Translations under genes and position numbers: made by a program
Source of the DNA: Desulfovibrio sp. X2
GTDB taxonomy: Bacteria > Desulfobacterota > Desulfovibrionia > Desulfovibrionales > Desulfovibrionaceae
Reading direction: 5' to 3'
DNA length: 64,000 bases
NCBI RefSeq assembly: GCF_000422205.1
Contig: NZ_ATHV01000015.1
Location: forward strand, 62,001 to 126,000
Shown here: positions 20,491 to 29,089 of the stretch, one piece after another
Numbering within the stretch: position 1 is the first letter of the stretch
Layout of the letters: each line of letters begins with the position of its first letter
Notes under the pieces: generated by a model
Seen by the model: the letters and a program-made list of their open reading frames with translations, nothing else
Database searches by the model: none
What the model was told of the DNA's origin: nothing

Positions 20491-20707
20491 GATGTCGAAG
20501 GAGTCTTTGTTATGTAAACATACAGCTATTTCGGAGTCTTTGCAAACAGGGCGCGGGATCTGGACGATGCTGCGGCAAAACGGACGGCAAGACGGGTGAC
20601 GAGACAGAGGGAAGATGGCGGAAAGACGGGAAGGGGAGGGGGCGGCAGGCCGGAACCGGCCGGGGCTCTGCCCGGGACGCGCGGCGGACTTTCGCGTTCA
20701 GAAAAGA

Positions 20708-20739
20708 AACGGCCGGGAAGAGGCGTCTTCCCGGCCGTT
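20708..20739 (-). terminator. Terminator of the liv-asp operon
   Basis: A perfect 14-bp stem with loop GGCG, followed on the minus strand by TTTCTTTT. It lies 35 bp after the asparaginase-domain stop codon. Confidence 0.9.
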
Positions 20740-20773
20740 CATGGCATGCGGAATCGAGACGGAGGACGGCGCC

Positions 20774-21253
20774 CTACGCGTCCTCGAAGCGCCCGGCGGC
20801 GCGGTTCTTGCGGACCTTGTCGGCCTCGAAGATGCGGCCGCTCATGGCGATGTAGACGCCGTCCGGCAGGGACTGGACCGCGCCCACGGCGCAGCCGAGG
20901 TTGAAGGGCGCGTCCGAGCCCTTGAAGCGGGCCGGGGTGATGGCGCCGGTGAAGACGATGACCTTGGCGAGGCCTTTGAGTGCCGCGGCGGTCTCGACCA
21001 TGGTGTCCGTGCCGTGGGTGATCAGGATGTGGCGCTCCTCGGAAGCCTCGATGCGGGAGCGCAGGACGGCCCGGTCCTCGGCCGTGAGGTGCAGGCTGTC
21101 CTTGCGCATGACCTCCTCCACGCTGAACTCGAAGGTCACGCCCGCCTCGCGCAGGATCTCGCCCGCCTGGGGCTCGCCCACCTCGTAGGTCGAGAGGTCG
21201 TCGAAGTAGATCTTGTCGATGGTCCCGCCCATGCTGAATATCTTGAGTCTCAT
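20774..21253 (-). CDS. Asparaginase N-terminal domain protein
   Basis: 159 residues matching only the N-terminal domain of L-asparaginases: the first catalytic loop MGGTIDKIYFDD, the second THGTDTMVETA, and ITPARFKGSDAPFN. Full-length enzymes are about 330 residues, so the C-terminal domain is missing. It is not a frameshift: the stop is clean and a strong terminator follows. Stand-alone N-domain proteins of this kind exist in other genomes. It overlaps aspA by 4 nt (ATGA), and context suggests hydrolysis of asparagine or a related amide feeding aspartase. Activity of the short form is uncertain. Confidence 0.85.
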   Translation of the reverse strand: MRLKIFSMGGTIDKIYFDDLSTYEVGEPQAGEILREAGVTFEFSVEEVMRKDSLHLTAEDRAVLRSRIEASEERHILITHGTDTMVETAAALKGLAKVIVFTGAITPARFKGSDAPFNLGCAVGAVQSLPDGVYIAMSGRIFEADKVRKNRAAGRFEDA

Positions 21254-22860
21254 GAGGGCTCCTTTTCGTTGCGCGCGGGCTGCGCGCCGGTCTCGCAGGC
21301 GTCCCCGGCCGCGTCGTTCCCCATCGGCTCGGGCCCGAACGGCTCGGCCGCGGGCTCGGCGGTCGGCTCGATGATCGCCGCGGCGGCCGTGGGCGCGGCC
21401 TGGACCAGGGGGAAGCCGAAGTATTCGCGCTTGGGCTGCGTGGGCGCGAGCATGTGCTCCGGGGCCAGGACCTCGGAGAGCTTCTCCTCGTCCCAGTCCA
21501 GCAGCTCGCGCGCGGATTCGTGCACGGTCCTGCCGTTCCTGATGGCGTCAAGCGCCACCCTGGCCGCGGTCTCGTAGCCCACGTAGGGCGAGAGCGCCGT
21601 GGCCAGCCCCATGCTCTGGGCCACGAAGTCGCGGCAGCGCTTCTCGTCGGCCGTGATGCCGTCGATGCACTTGGCGGCCAGAACCTTGCAGCCGCGGCGC
21701 AGGAGCAGGAGCGAGCCGAAGAGGTTGTGCGCCAGCACCGGCTCCATGGCGTTCAGCTCCAGCTGCCCGGCCTCGGCGGCCATGGTCACGGTGAGGTCGC
21801 TGCCGATGACCTGGAAGGCGATCTGGTTGACCACCTCGGGGATGATGGGGTTGACCTTGCCCGGCATGATGGACGAGCCGGGCGCCATCTCCGGCAGGTG
21901 GATCTCGCCCAGGCCGCAGCGCGGGCCGGAGGAGAGCAGGCGCAGGTCGTTGCAGATCTTGGAGAGCTTCACGGCCGTGCGCTTGAGCACGCCGGAGAAC
22001 TGCACGTAGGCTCCGGCGTCCTGCGTGGCCTCGACGAGATTCTCGGCCAGCACCACGCGCCGCCCGCTTATCTCCGCCAGGATGCCCACCACGGCCTCGG
22101 CGTAGCCCTTCGGCGCGTTGATGCCCGTGCCGATGGCCGTGCCGCCCAGGTTTATCTCGCGCACGAGGTCCAGGGCCTCGAGCAGGCGCTGCCTGTCCTC
22201 GCCGACCATGATGGCCCAGGCGCCGAACTCCTGGCCGAGGGTCATGGGCACGGCGTCCTGCAGCTGGGTGCGGCCGATCTTGATCACGTCCGCGAACTCG
22301 CGGCTCTTCTTCGCCAGCGACTCGGCCAGCACGCCCATGGCCTCGTGCAGGGCCAGCCCCATGGAGAGGAGCGTCAGGCGGATGGCCGAGGGATAGACGT
22401 CGTTGGTGGACTGGGAGAGGTTGACGTGGTTGTTGGGGTGCAGGTGCGCGTAGTCGCCGCGCTTGCGCCCCATGATCTCCAGCGCCAGGTTGGCGATGAC
22501 CTCGTTGGCGTTCATGTTGCTCGAGGTGCCCGCCCCGCCCTGGATCACGTCCACGCGGAAGTGCCCGCGGTGCCTGCCCTCGATGATCTGGTCGCAGGCC
22601 GCGCAGATGGCCTCGGCGCGCGCCTCGTCCAGGAGCTCCATGCGGCGGTTGGCCAGGGCCGCGGCCTTCTTGATGAAGGCCAGCGACTTCACGAACTCCG
22701 GATAGTGCGAGATGCGCACCCCGGTGATGGGGAAGTTGCGGATGGCCCGCTCGGTCTGGATGCCGTAGAGGGCGCGCGCCGGAACCGGCAGTTCGCCCAG
22801 GCAGTCGGACTCGATGCGGCATTCGCCTGCGGGCCTGGGCCCGCCGCGGTACGGCGACAT
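21250..22860 (-). CDS. aspA: Aspartate ammonia-lyase (aspartase)
   Basis: 536 residues. It has the superfamily signature [19 protein letters not shown], plus DVIQGGAGTSSNMNANEVIA and LSQSTNDVYPSA, which favour aspartase over fumarase. It converts L-aspartate to fumarate and ammonia. The last 60 residues form an Ala/Pro/Glu-rich tail not usual for the family (about 470 residues). A GGAGG ribosome site lies 3 nt after the livF stop, so it is translated from the transporter operon. Fumarate formed can be respired or enter the C4 pathway (fumC lies at 40825). Confidence 0.94.
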   Translation of the reverse strand: MSPYRGGPRPAGECRIESDCLGELPVPARALYGIQTERAIRNFPITGVRISHYPEFVKSLAFIKKAAALANRRMELLDEARAEAICAACDQIIEGRHRGHFRVDVIQGGAGTSSNMNANEVIANLALEIMGRKRGDYAHLHPNNHVNLSQSTNDVYPSAIRLTLLSMGLALHEAMGVLAESLAKKSREFADVIKIGRTQLQDAVPMTLGQEFGAWAIMVGEDRQRLLEALDLVREINLGGTAIGTGINAPKGYAEAVVGILAEISGRRVVLAENLVEATQDAGAYVQFSGVLKRTAVKLSKICNDLRLLSSGPRCGLGEIHLPEMAPGSSIMPGKVNPIIPEVVNQIAFQVIGSDLTVTMAAEAGQLELNAMEPVLAHNLFGSLLLLRRGCKVLAAKCIDGITADEKRCRDFVAQSMGLATALSPYVGYETAARVALDAIRNGRTVHESARELLDWDEEKLSEVLAPEHMLAPTQPKREYFGFPLVQAAPTAAAAIIEPTAEPAAEPFGPEPMGNDAAGDACETGAQPARNEKEPS

Positions 22861-22863
22861 GGG

Positions 22864-23568
22864 CTATCCTCCGAGGTATGCCTTGCAGACCCGCTCGTCC
22901 CGGAGCAGTTCCTCGCCCGGGCCCTCGAGCACCACGCTGCCCGTCTCCAGCACGTAGGCGTGGTGCGCGACCTTGAGGGCGGCGAAGGCGTTCTGCTCCA
23001 CGAGGAGCACGGTCATGCCTTTCTCGTTGATGACCTTGATGATCTCGAAGACGTCGCGCACGAGCAGGGGGGCGAGGCCCAGGGAGGGCTCGTCGAGCAT
23101 GACCATCTCCGGCGCGCTCATGAGCGCCCGGCCCACGGCCAGCATCTGCTGCTCGCCGCCGGACAGCGTGCCGCCCTTCTGCTCGCGGCGCTCGCGCATG
23201 CGCGGGAAGAGCTCGAAGACCCACTCCAGGTCGCGGGCGATGCCCGCCTTGTCCGAGCGGCTGTAGGCGCCCAGGTGCAGGTTCTCGAGCACGCTCAGGT
23301 GCGGGAAGATGCGGCGGCCCTCGGGCGACATGACGATGCCGGACTTGACGATGCCCACCGGGTCGAGGTGGCTCAGGTCGCGGTCGTTGTAGGTGATGGC
23401 GCCCTTCTTGTTCTTGATGAGCCCGGCGATGGCGCGCAGCGTGCTGCTCTTGCCCGCGCCGTTGGCCCCGATGAGGGTCACGATCTTGCCGCGCGGCACG
23501 GTCAGGTTGACGCCCTTCAGGGCGTGGATGCCGCCGTAGTAGACGTGGAGGTCCGAAACCTTAAGCAT
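22864..23568 (-). CDS. livF: LivF-type ABC transporter ATPase
   Basis: 234 residues with Walker A GANGAGKSS, signature LSGGEQQMLAVGRAL and Walker B MVMLDEPSLGL, typical of LivF in branched-chain-type amino-acid importers. It overlaps livG by 8 nt. Confidence 0.95.
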   Translation of the reverse strand: MLKVSDLHVYYGGIHALKGVNLTVPRGKIVTLIGANGAGKSSTLRAIAGLIKNKKGAITYNDRDLSHLDPVGIVKSGIVMSPEGRRIFPHLSVLENLHLGAYSRSDKAGIARDLEWVFELFPRMRERREQKGGTLSGGEQQMLAVGRALMSAPEMVMLDEPSLGLAPLLVRDVFEIIKVINEKGMTVLLVEQNAFAALKVAHHAYVLETGSVVLEGPGEELLRDERVCKAYLGG

Positions 23569-24343
23569 CTGTCGCGCACTCCTCTCCGAGATAGGCCTCG
23601 ATGACCCTGGGGTTCGACTGGATCGCCTCGGGCGCGCCCTCGGCGATGGTCACGCCGTAGTCCAGGACCCAGATCTGTTCGCAGATGTTCATGACCAGCT
23701 TCATGTCGTGCTCGATGAGCAGGATGGTCAGGCCGAACCGTTCCCGGATGTTGCGGATGAACTGCATGAGTTCCTGGGTCTCCTGGGGGTTCATGCCCGC
23801 GGCGGGCTCGTCCAGGAGCAGGAAGGAGGGCTCGGTGGCCAGGGCGCGGGCGATCTCGAGCCTGCGCTGCGCGCCGTAGGGCAGGCTGCTGGCCTTCTCG
23901 TTCGCGAGATGGGCGAGGCCCACGGTGTCCAGCAGCCCCAGGGCGCGCTCGCGCATCTCCCTGTCCTCGCGGAAGTGGGAGGGCAGGCAGAGCACGGCCG
24001 AAAACCAGCCGGTCTTCTGGCGCAGGTGGCCGCCGATGAGCACGTTCTCGAGCACGCTCTCGTTGCCGAAGAGGCGGATGTTCTGGAAGGTGCGCGCGAT
24101 GCCCGCCTTGCAGGCCGCGTAGGGCGGCTTGCCGGTCAGGTCCTCGCCGTTCAGGAGCACGCTGCCCTCGGTGGGCTTGTAGAAGCCGGTGATCATGTTG
24201 AAGCAGGTGGTCTTGCCCGCGCCGTTGGGGCCGATGAGGCCGGAGATGCTGCCGCGCGTAATGGCGGCGGTGAACTCCTTGACCGCGGTCAGGCCGCCGA
24301 AGCGCATGGTCAGGGCCCTGGCCTCGAGGATGATGTCGCTCAT
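23561..24343 (-). CDS. livG: LivG-type ABC transporter ATPase
   Basis: 260 residues with Walker A GPNGAGKTT, signature LPYGAQRRLEIARAL and Walker B LLLDEPAAGMNPQE, including the LivG-specific FQNIRLF loop. It pairs with LivF to energise LivHM. It begins directly after livM. Confidence 0.96.
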   Translation of the reverse strand: MSDIILEARALTMRFGGLTAVKEFTAAITRGSISGLIGPNGAGKTTCFNMITGFYKPTEGSVLLNGEDLTGKPPYAACKAGIARTFQNIRLFGNESVLENVLIGGHLRQKTGWFSAVLCLPSHFREDREMRERALGLLDTVGLAHLANEKASSLPYGAQRRLEIARALATEPSFLLLDEPAAGMNPQETQELMQFIRNIRERFGLTILLIEHDMKLVMNICEQIWVLDYGVTIAEGAPEAIQSNPRVIEAYLGEECATDA

Positions 24344-25408
24344 CTACTTGCCCTCCCCGGCAGCAGCCTGGTTCGCGCCCTTGCGTCCGAAGAGCCCGGC
24401 GATGTTTCTCCAGGTGATCTCGCGCATGCCCATGAGTCCCTCGCGGCGGAAGAGGATGATGAGGATGAGCGCCAGGGAGAAGATGACCATGCGCATGCCC
24501 GGGATGCCCGGCATCTCGAAGTCGCCGAAGAAGATCGGGTTCTCCACGAAGCGCAGCCACTCGAGCAGCACGGTGATGCCGATGCCCGCGAGCACCGAGC
24601 CGGTGAGGGAACCGAGCCCGCCGGTGACCACGATCATGAGCACGTTGAAGGTCAGGGTGAAGAGGAACATCTTGGGGTCGATGGTGGTCAGCAGGCTCGC
24701 CAGCAGCGCCCCGCCCACGCCCGCGAAGAACGAGCCGATGGAGAAGGAGAGCAGCTTGTAGCGGAAGACGTTCACGCCCATGGCCTTGGCCGCGATCTCG
24801 TCGTCGCGGATGGCCTTGAAGACGTTGCCCGTGTTGCTGGCCAGGATGCGCACGATGACGAAGAGCGTGATCAGGCACCAGCCGAAGTTCCACCACAGGT
24901 TGGCGTAGCCCGGGATGCCCTTGAAGCCGAGCGCGCCGTTGGTCACGCGCGGGATGTTGTTGGCGATGACGCGCACGATCTCCGCGAAGCCGAGCGTGGC
25001 GATGCCCAGGTAGTCGTCGCCGAGCTTTAAGAGCGGCAGGCCCACGATGAAGCCGGCCAGCGCCGCCGCGAGGCCGCCCGCGACGATGGCCACGAAGAAG
25101 GGCGCGTGGGCGTTCTGCACCCAGGGGAGCGCCTCGCCCAGGATGAAGAGCATCTCCTTCTGCCCGGGCGAGAGGATGAGGATGGAGCAGACGTACGCGC
25201 CGATGGCCATGAACCCGGCGTGGCCGAGGCTGAACATGCCGGTGAAGCCGTAGATCAGGTTCAGCGACAGCGCCAGGATGATGTTCACGGCGATGAGGTT
25301 CAGGATCTGGATCTTGTAGCCGTCCAGCGAGTCCTGGGCCCACCACAGGAAGAGGCCGAGCGCGGCCACGGCCAGGACGTTCAGGAGTGTCGAGGTGGTG
25401 CGGTTCAT
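24344..25408 (-). CDS. livM: LivM-type ABC transporter permease
   Basis: 354 residues with about nine membrane helices and the LivM motifs LIYGFTGMFSLGHAGFMAIG, GDDYLGIATLGFAEI and TGGLGSLTGS. The ATG overlaps the livH stop by one base (TAATG). A longer frame continuing upstream is a shadow across livH. Confidence 0.95.
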   Translation of the reverse strand: MNRTTSTLLNVLAVAALGLFLWWAQDSLDGYKIQILNLIAVNIILALSLNLIYGFTGMFSLGHAGFMAIGAYVCSILILSPGQKEMLFILGEALPWVQNAHAPFFVAIVAGGLAAALAGFIVGLPLLKLGDDYLGIATLGFAEIVRVIANNIPRVTNGALGFKGIPGYANLWWNFGWCLITLFVIVRILASNTGNVFKAIRDDEIAAKAMGVNVFRYKLLSFSIGSFFAGVGGALLASLLTTIDPKMFLFTLTFNVLMIVVTGGLGSLTGSVLAGIGITVLLEWLRFVENPIFFGDFEMPGIPGMRMVIFSLALILIILFRREGLMGMREITWRNIAGLFGRKGANQAAAGEGK

Positions 25409-26301
25409 TAGACCTTGTCCTCCTGCCGCGCTCCGAGCAGGCCCGTGGGCCTGTAGAGCAGGACGGCGATGAGCAGGATGAAGGCGAAGGCGTCGCGGTA
25501 GCCTGCCAGGGAGGGGAAGAAGGCCACGATCATGATCTCGATGAAGCCGAGGACCATGCCGCCGATGACCGCGCCCTGGATGGAGCCGATGCCGCCGAAG
25601 ACCGCCGCGATGAAGGCCTTGAAGCCCGGGATGGTGCCCATGATCGGCTGCAGCTGCGGATAGCGCAGCGCCCACATGATGCCGCTGGCCGCGGCCAGGG
25701 CGGAGCCGATGCCGAAGGTCAGGGCGATGATCCTGTTCACCGGCACGCCCATGAGGTAGCTCGTCTCGATGTCCTTGCTGATGGCCCGCATGCCGAGTCC
25801 CGCCTTGGTGCGGTAGACGATGTACATGAGGCCGAGCATGAGCAGCAGGGCCATCACCGGCACGAAGAGGGTGAGCGGCAGGACGTGCACGCCCTTGACC
25901 ACGATGGGCGTGGCCAGCCACTCCGGGGTGTAGACCGCGCGCGGAATGGCCTGGAAGAAGACGATGGCCGTGTTCTGCAGGAAGAAGGAGACGCCGATGG
26001 CGCTGATGAGGGCCGAGATGCGCGGGGCGTCGCGCAGGGGCCGGTAGGCCACGCGGTCCACGAGCACGCCGAGGAAGGCCACGACGACGATGGAGAGGAC
26101 CACCGCCAGCGGCCAGGGGACGTGGAAGAGCGTCACGCCCCAGAAGACGAAATATGCGCCGAGCATGAAGATTTCGCTGTGCGCGAAGTTGATGAGCCGG
26201 AGAATGCCGTAGACCATCGTGTAGCCGATGGCGATCAGCGCGTAGAGGCTGCCCAGCGTGATGCTGTTCAGGAGATGCTGGATGAACATTGCCAGGGTCA
26301 T
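25408..26301 (-). CDS. livH: LivH-type ABC transporter permease
   Basis: 297 residues, hydrophobic throughout, opening with MTLAMFIQHLLNSITLGSLY and IAIGYTMVYGILRLINFAHS, the LivH hallmark. It forms the membrane channel with LivM. Confidence 0.96.
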   Translation of the reverse strand: MTLAMFIQHLLNSITLGSLYALIAIGYTMVYGILRLINFAHSEIFMLGAYFVFWGVTLFHVPWPLAVVLSIVVVAFLGVLVDRVAYRPLRDAPRISALISAIGVSFFLQNTAIVFFQAIPRAVYTPEWLATPIVVKGVHVLPLTLFVPVMALLLMLGLMYIVYRTKAGLGMRAISKDIETSYLMGVPVNRIIALTFGIGSALAAASGIMWALRYPQLQPIMGTIPGFKAFIAAVFGGIGSIQGAVIGGMVLGFIEIMIVAFFPSLAGYRDAFAFILLIAVLLYRPTGLLGARQEDKV

Positions 26302-26353
26302 GGGAAGATTCCTTCTGCAGTCCTGCCGACGGTCCGTGTGAGCCGCCCGAGAA

Positions 26354-26377
26354 GGGGGAGGCCGCGCGGCCTCCCCC
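26354..26377. repeat. Perfect 24-bp palindrome between livJ and livH
   Basis: A self-complementary GC-rich sequence (12-bp arms, no extra loop) in the 123-bp gap after the binding-protein gene. Such hairpins usually stabilise the upstream binding-protein message relative to the permease genes. Confidence 0.8.
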
Positions 26378-26424
26378 CGTTGTCCGCCGCGTCCGGCCGG
26401 GCCGGGCGCGGAGGGCGGGAACTC

Positions 26425-27558
26425 CTACAGCTCGGGCGTGATGCTGTCGATGTAGGTCTTCTTGCCGTTCTTGATCATCACGATGCCCACGGGCTTCTCG
26501 GCGTCGTGGGTCCCGTTGATGGTCGTGTTGCCGGTGACGCCGGGGAAGTTCTTGGTCGCGGCCAGGGCCTTGGTGATGGCCGCGGGATCGTCGGAACCGG
26601 CGCGCTTCACGGCGTCGAGGATCAGCATGTAGGCGTCGTAGCCGAGCGCGGAGTTCACGTTCGGGTCCTGCTTGGGATACGCCTTCTTCCACTCGGCGGT
26701 GAACTGCTGGGCCATGGGGCTCATGTTCTTCATGGACGGGTCGTAGGGGAAGGTGGTGTGCACGAAGCCTTCCACGGCCTTGCCGCCGATGGCGGTGATC
26801 TCCGGGTTGTCCATGGCGTCGCCGCCCATGATCTGGAAGGTGGCGCCGAGCTCACGCGCCTGCTTCATGATGATGGCGCCCTCGGCGAAGTAGGAGGGGA
26901 TGAAGAGGACGTCGGGCTTCTTGCTGATGATGTCGGTCAGCTGCGCGGTGAAGTCCTGGTCGCCGGACTGGTAGTTCAGGGTGGAGACGACCTCGCCGCC
27001 GAGCTTGACGAAGGACTTCTTGAAGAAGCTGGCCAGGCCCACGGAGTAGTCGCTGGCGACGTCCACGAGCAGGGCGGCCTTGCGCAGGCCCAGGTTCTTG
27101 TAGGCGTAGGTGGCGGCGCCGGCGCCCTGGTAGGGGTCGATGAAGCACACGCGGAAGATGAACTTCTTGCCCTGGGTCACCAGCGGGTTGGTGCAGGAGG
27201 TGCCCACCTGGGGGATGCCCGCCCTCTCGGCCACTTCGCCGCCGGCCATGGCCAGGGAGGAGCCGTAGGTGCCGATGATGGCGCGGACCTTCTCCTTGTC
27301 CACGAGGCGGGTCACGGCGTTGGCGGCCTCGACCTTGTCGGACTTGTTGTCCACCACGAAGAGCTCGACCTTCTTGCCGAGGATCGTGGGGGCCTTCTGG
27401 TTGGCCAGCTGCACGCCCTCGAGCTCGAGCTGTCCGCCGAAGGCGTTCTGGCCGGTGAGGGGCAGGTAGACGCCCAGCCGGAAGGTGTTGTCGGCGCCCA
27501 TGGCCGTGCCCGCGAGGGCGAACAGCATGGCGGCGCACAGAGCGATGATCCGTTTCAT
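26425..27558 (-). CDS. livJ: LivJ-type periplasmic amino-acid binding protein
   Basis: 377 residues with a signal peptide (MKRIIALCAAMLFALAGTAMG, cleavage near 21) and a type I periplasmic binding fold: FRLGVYLPLTGQNAFGG, VRAIIGTYGSSLAMAGGEVA, and DVASDYSVGLASFFK. The ligand is an amino acid, but the family also binds ligands other than branched-chain ones. Because aspartase and an asparaginase domain share the operon, Asp, Asn or a related amino acid is a plausible ligand. Confidence 0.93.
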   Translation of the reverse strand: MKRIIALCAAMLFALAGTAMGADNTFRLGVYLPLTGQNAFGGQLELEGVQLANQKAPTILGKKVELFVVDNKSDKVEAANAVTRLVDKEKVRAIIGTYGSSLAMAGGEVAERAGIPQVGTSCTNPLVTQGKKFIFRVCFIDPYQGAGAATYAYKNLGLRKAALLVDVASDYSVGLASFFKKSFVKLGGEVVSTLNYQSGDQDFTAQLTDIISKKPDVLFIPSYFAEGAIIMKQARELGATFQIMGGDAMDNPEITAIGGKAVEGFVHTTFPYDPSMKNMSPMAQQFTAEWKKAYPKQDPNVNSALGYDAYMLILDAVKRAGSDDPAAITKALAATKNFPGVTGNTTINGTHDAEKPVGIVMIKNGKKTYIDSITPEL

Positions 27559-27751
27559 GAAGAGACCTCCTCAAAGCGCGTTGTCCCCGGCCGCCTGCCG
27601 GACGTGTCCATCACGCCCGGTCCGTCCGGAAGAGTGTTGTATGCCACCGGACGCTCCGGGCTCCGCGCCGCGGGGAAGCGGGACGCGGGGGCCAGGCCTC
27701 CGGTCGTAGCCATGGTCCGGGCCGTCGTCGCGACGGTCCCGCGCGCGGCGC

Positions 27752-28519
27752 TCACAGGGAGGCCACCGCGGCGATCTTCTTGGCCAGCTCCACGATGTAG
27801 CCGCCGTACTGGATCTCGAACTCCTTCATGGAGAAGCGGTCCGTGGTGGCGTCGAAGCTGACGCCGCCCACGACCTTGCCCGTGCGCAGGCTGAAGAGCG
27901 GCGCGGCGATGGCGATGAGGCCGGGCACGAACTCCTCGTTGTTCAGGGCGTAGCCCTTCTCCCGCGCCTTCTCGAGGTCCGCGAGCAGGGCGGTCTTGTC
28001 GGTGATGGTCTTGTCGGTCTTGGCCGTGAGCGTGAGGTTCTGCAGGCAGGCCTCGCGCTCGTCGGGCTCCATGAAGGCCAGGGCGGCCTTGCCCGTGGCC
28101 AGGTAGTGCAGCTCCGAGGTGGAGATGAAGCTGCGGAAGGCGCGGGTGTCGCGCGATTCGCGGCGGTAGACGAGGTGGATCGTGCCGCCCGCCAGGATGC
28201 CCACGTCCACGTGCAGGTCGTAGGTCCGGCGCACCTCGTCCACCAGGGGGCGCACCTGCTTCACCAGCTCGCTTCTCTCGAGCATGGCGTGGGCCAGGGC
28301 CAGCATGCGCGCGCCCGTGCGGTAGAGCCTGGTGCGCTCGTCCTGGCGCAGGAAGCCCATCTCGCACAGGGTGTTCACGTAGCGGTAGACGGAAGTCTTG
28401 TTGATGCCGACCTGCGAGGCGATCTGACCGAGCGTGAAGCCCCCCTCCTCGTTGCCGAAGAGGTCGAGCACGCGCAGCCCTTTGGCCAGGGTTTCGGAAG
28501 CGTTGTCCTTGCCGGACAC
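27752..28519 (-). CDS. IclR-family transcriptional regulator
   Basis: 255 residues: N-terminal winged helix (LAKGLRVLDLFGNEEGGFTL, then INKTSVYRYVNTLCEMGFL) and the C-terminal IclR effector domain (PGLIAIAAPLFSLRTGKVVG). It is encoded directly upstream of, and on the same strand as, the liv-asp operon, 193 bp before livJ, and probably controls it in response to an amino acid or its degradation product. Confidence 0.93.
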   Translation of the reverse strand: MSGKDNASETLAKGLRVLDLFGNEEGGFTLGQIASQVGINKTSVYRYVNTLCEMGFLRQDERTRLYRTGARMLALAHAMLERSELVKQVRPLVDEVRRTYDLHVDVGILAGGTIHLVYRRESRDTRAFRSFISTSELHYLATGKAALAFMEPDEREACLQNLTLTAKTDKTITDKTALLADLEKAREKGYALNNEEFVPGLIAIAAPLFSLRTGKVVGGVSFDATTDRFSMKEFEIQYGGYIVELAKKIAAVASL

Positions 28520-29089
28520 GAAATCCTCCCCAGGTCGGTTTGAAAGATGACGGATACGGTGAAGTCGGAAAACGGACCCGCCATTCCGCTGAGCGAAACA
28601 ATTGGTCCGTTGGCAAGAACGACTAGTCCGGTTTCACGAACTTGTCAACGAATTCACGCACTCCCGTCACCTCTCAGAACGGGACGATCAGTGGCGAACA
28701 GCGGACTGGAGGAAATTTGCCCCGGGAAGGGCGAACGATTTGCGGCGATCGTGCGGCCAGACGAGGCGAACGGCTTTTGGAGCCGGAATATCCAGGGCTG
28801 GAATGTTCGGCGCCTGCGCGGCGGGGTGCCCGGGAGGGGGAGGACGGCCCGGAACGGACGCGCCGCGCCCCTTGCGCGGGCCGCCTGCTCGTGCATTTTA
28901 TGACGAAAAAGTCAAAAATACGGGCGATGCGCAACGGGCAGCCCCGGATTGCGTGCCGGTCGCGCCCCCAGTGCGCCCCCAGTGCGCCCCTTGTCCGTCC
29001 CGTGTGCGCCTCTTCGTGCGCCCCTTCGTGCCGGAGACTGAATTCCTGCCGCGGCCAGGGCCGGGGCCGGGACCGGCTTCCCGGTCCCG
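28520..29089. other. 570-bp intergenic region upstream of iclR
   Basis: No gene is supported. It holds the inverted repeat at 28571-28611, an AT-rich imperfect inverted repeat ATTTTATGAC-GAAAAA-GTCAAAAAT (28895-28919), and several GTGCGCCCC-like direct repeats near 28968-29025. Confidence 0.5.
28571..28611. promoter_or_regulatory. Inverted repeat, candidate IclR operator
   Basis: AACGGACC (28571-28578) and GGTCCGTT (28604-28611) are perfect complements 25 bp apart, starting 52 bp upstream of the iclR start codon. A further half-like AGTCCGGTT follows near 28625. Autoregulation by the IclR protein is the simplest guess. Confidence 0.4.

Noticed and set aside
22864-27558. True branched-chain amino-acid transporter
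   Set aside because: Not rejected as a family, but the specificity is not supported: aspartase and an asparaginase domain in the same operon point elsewhere. Gene symbols follow homology only.
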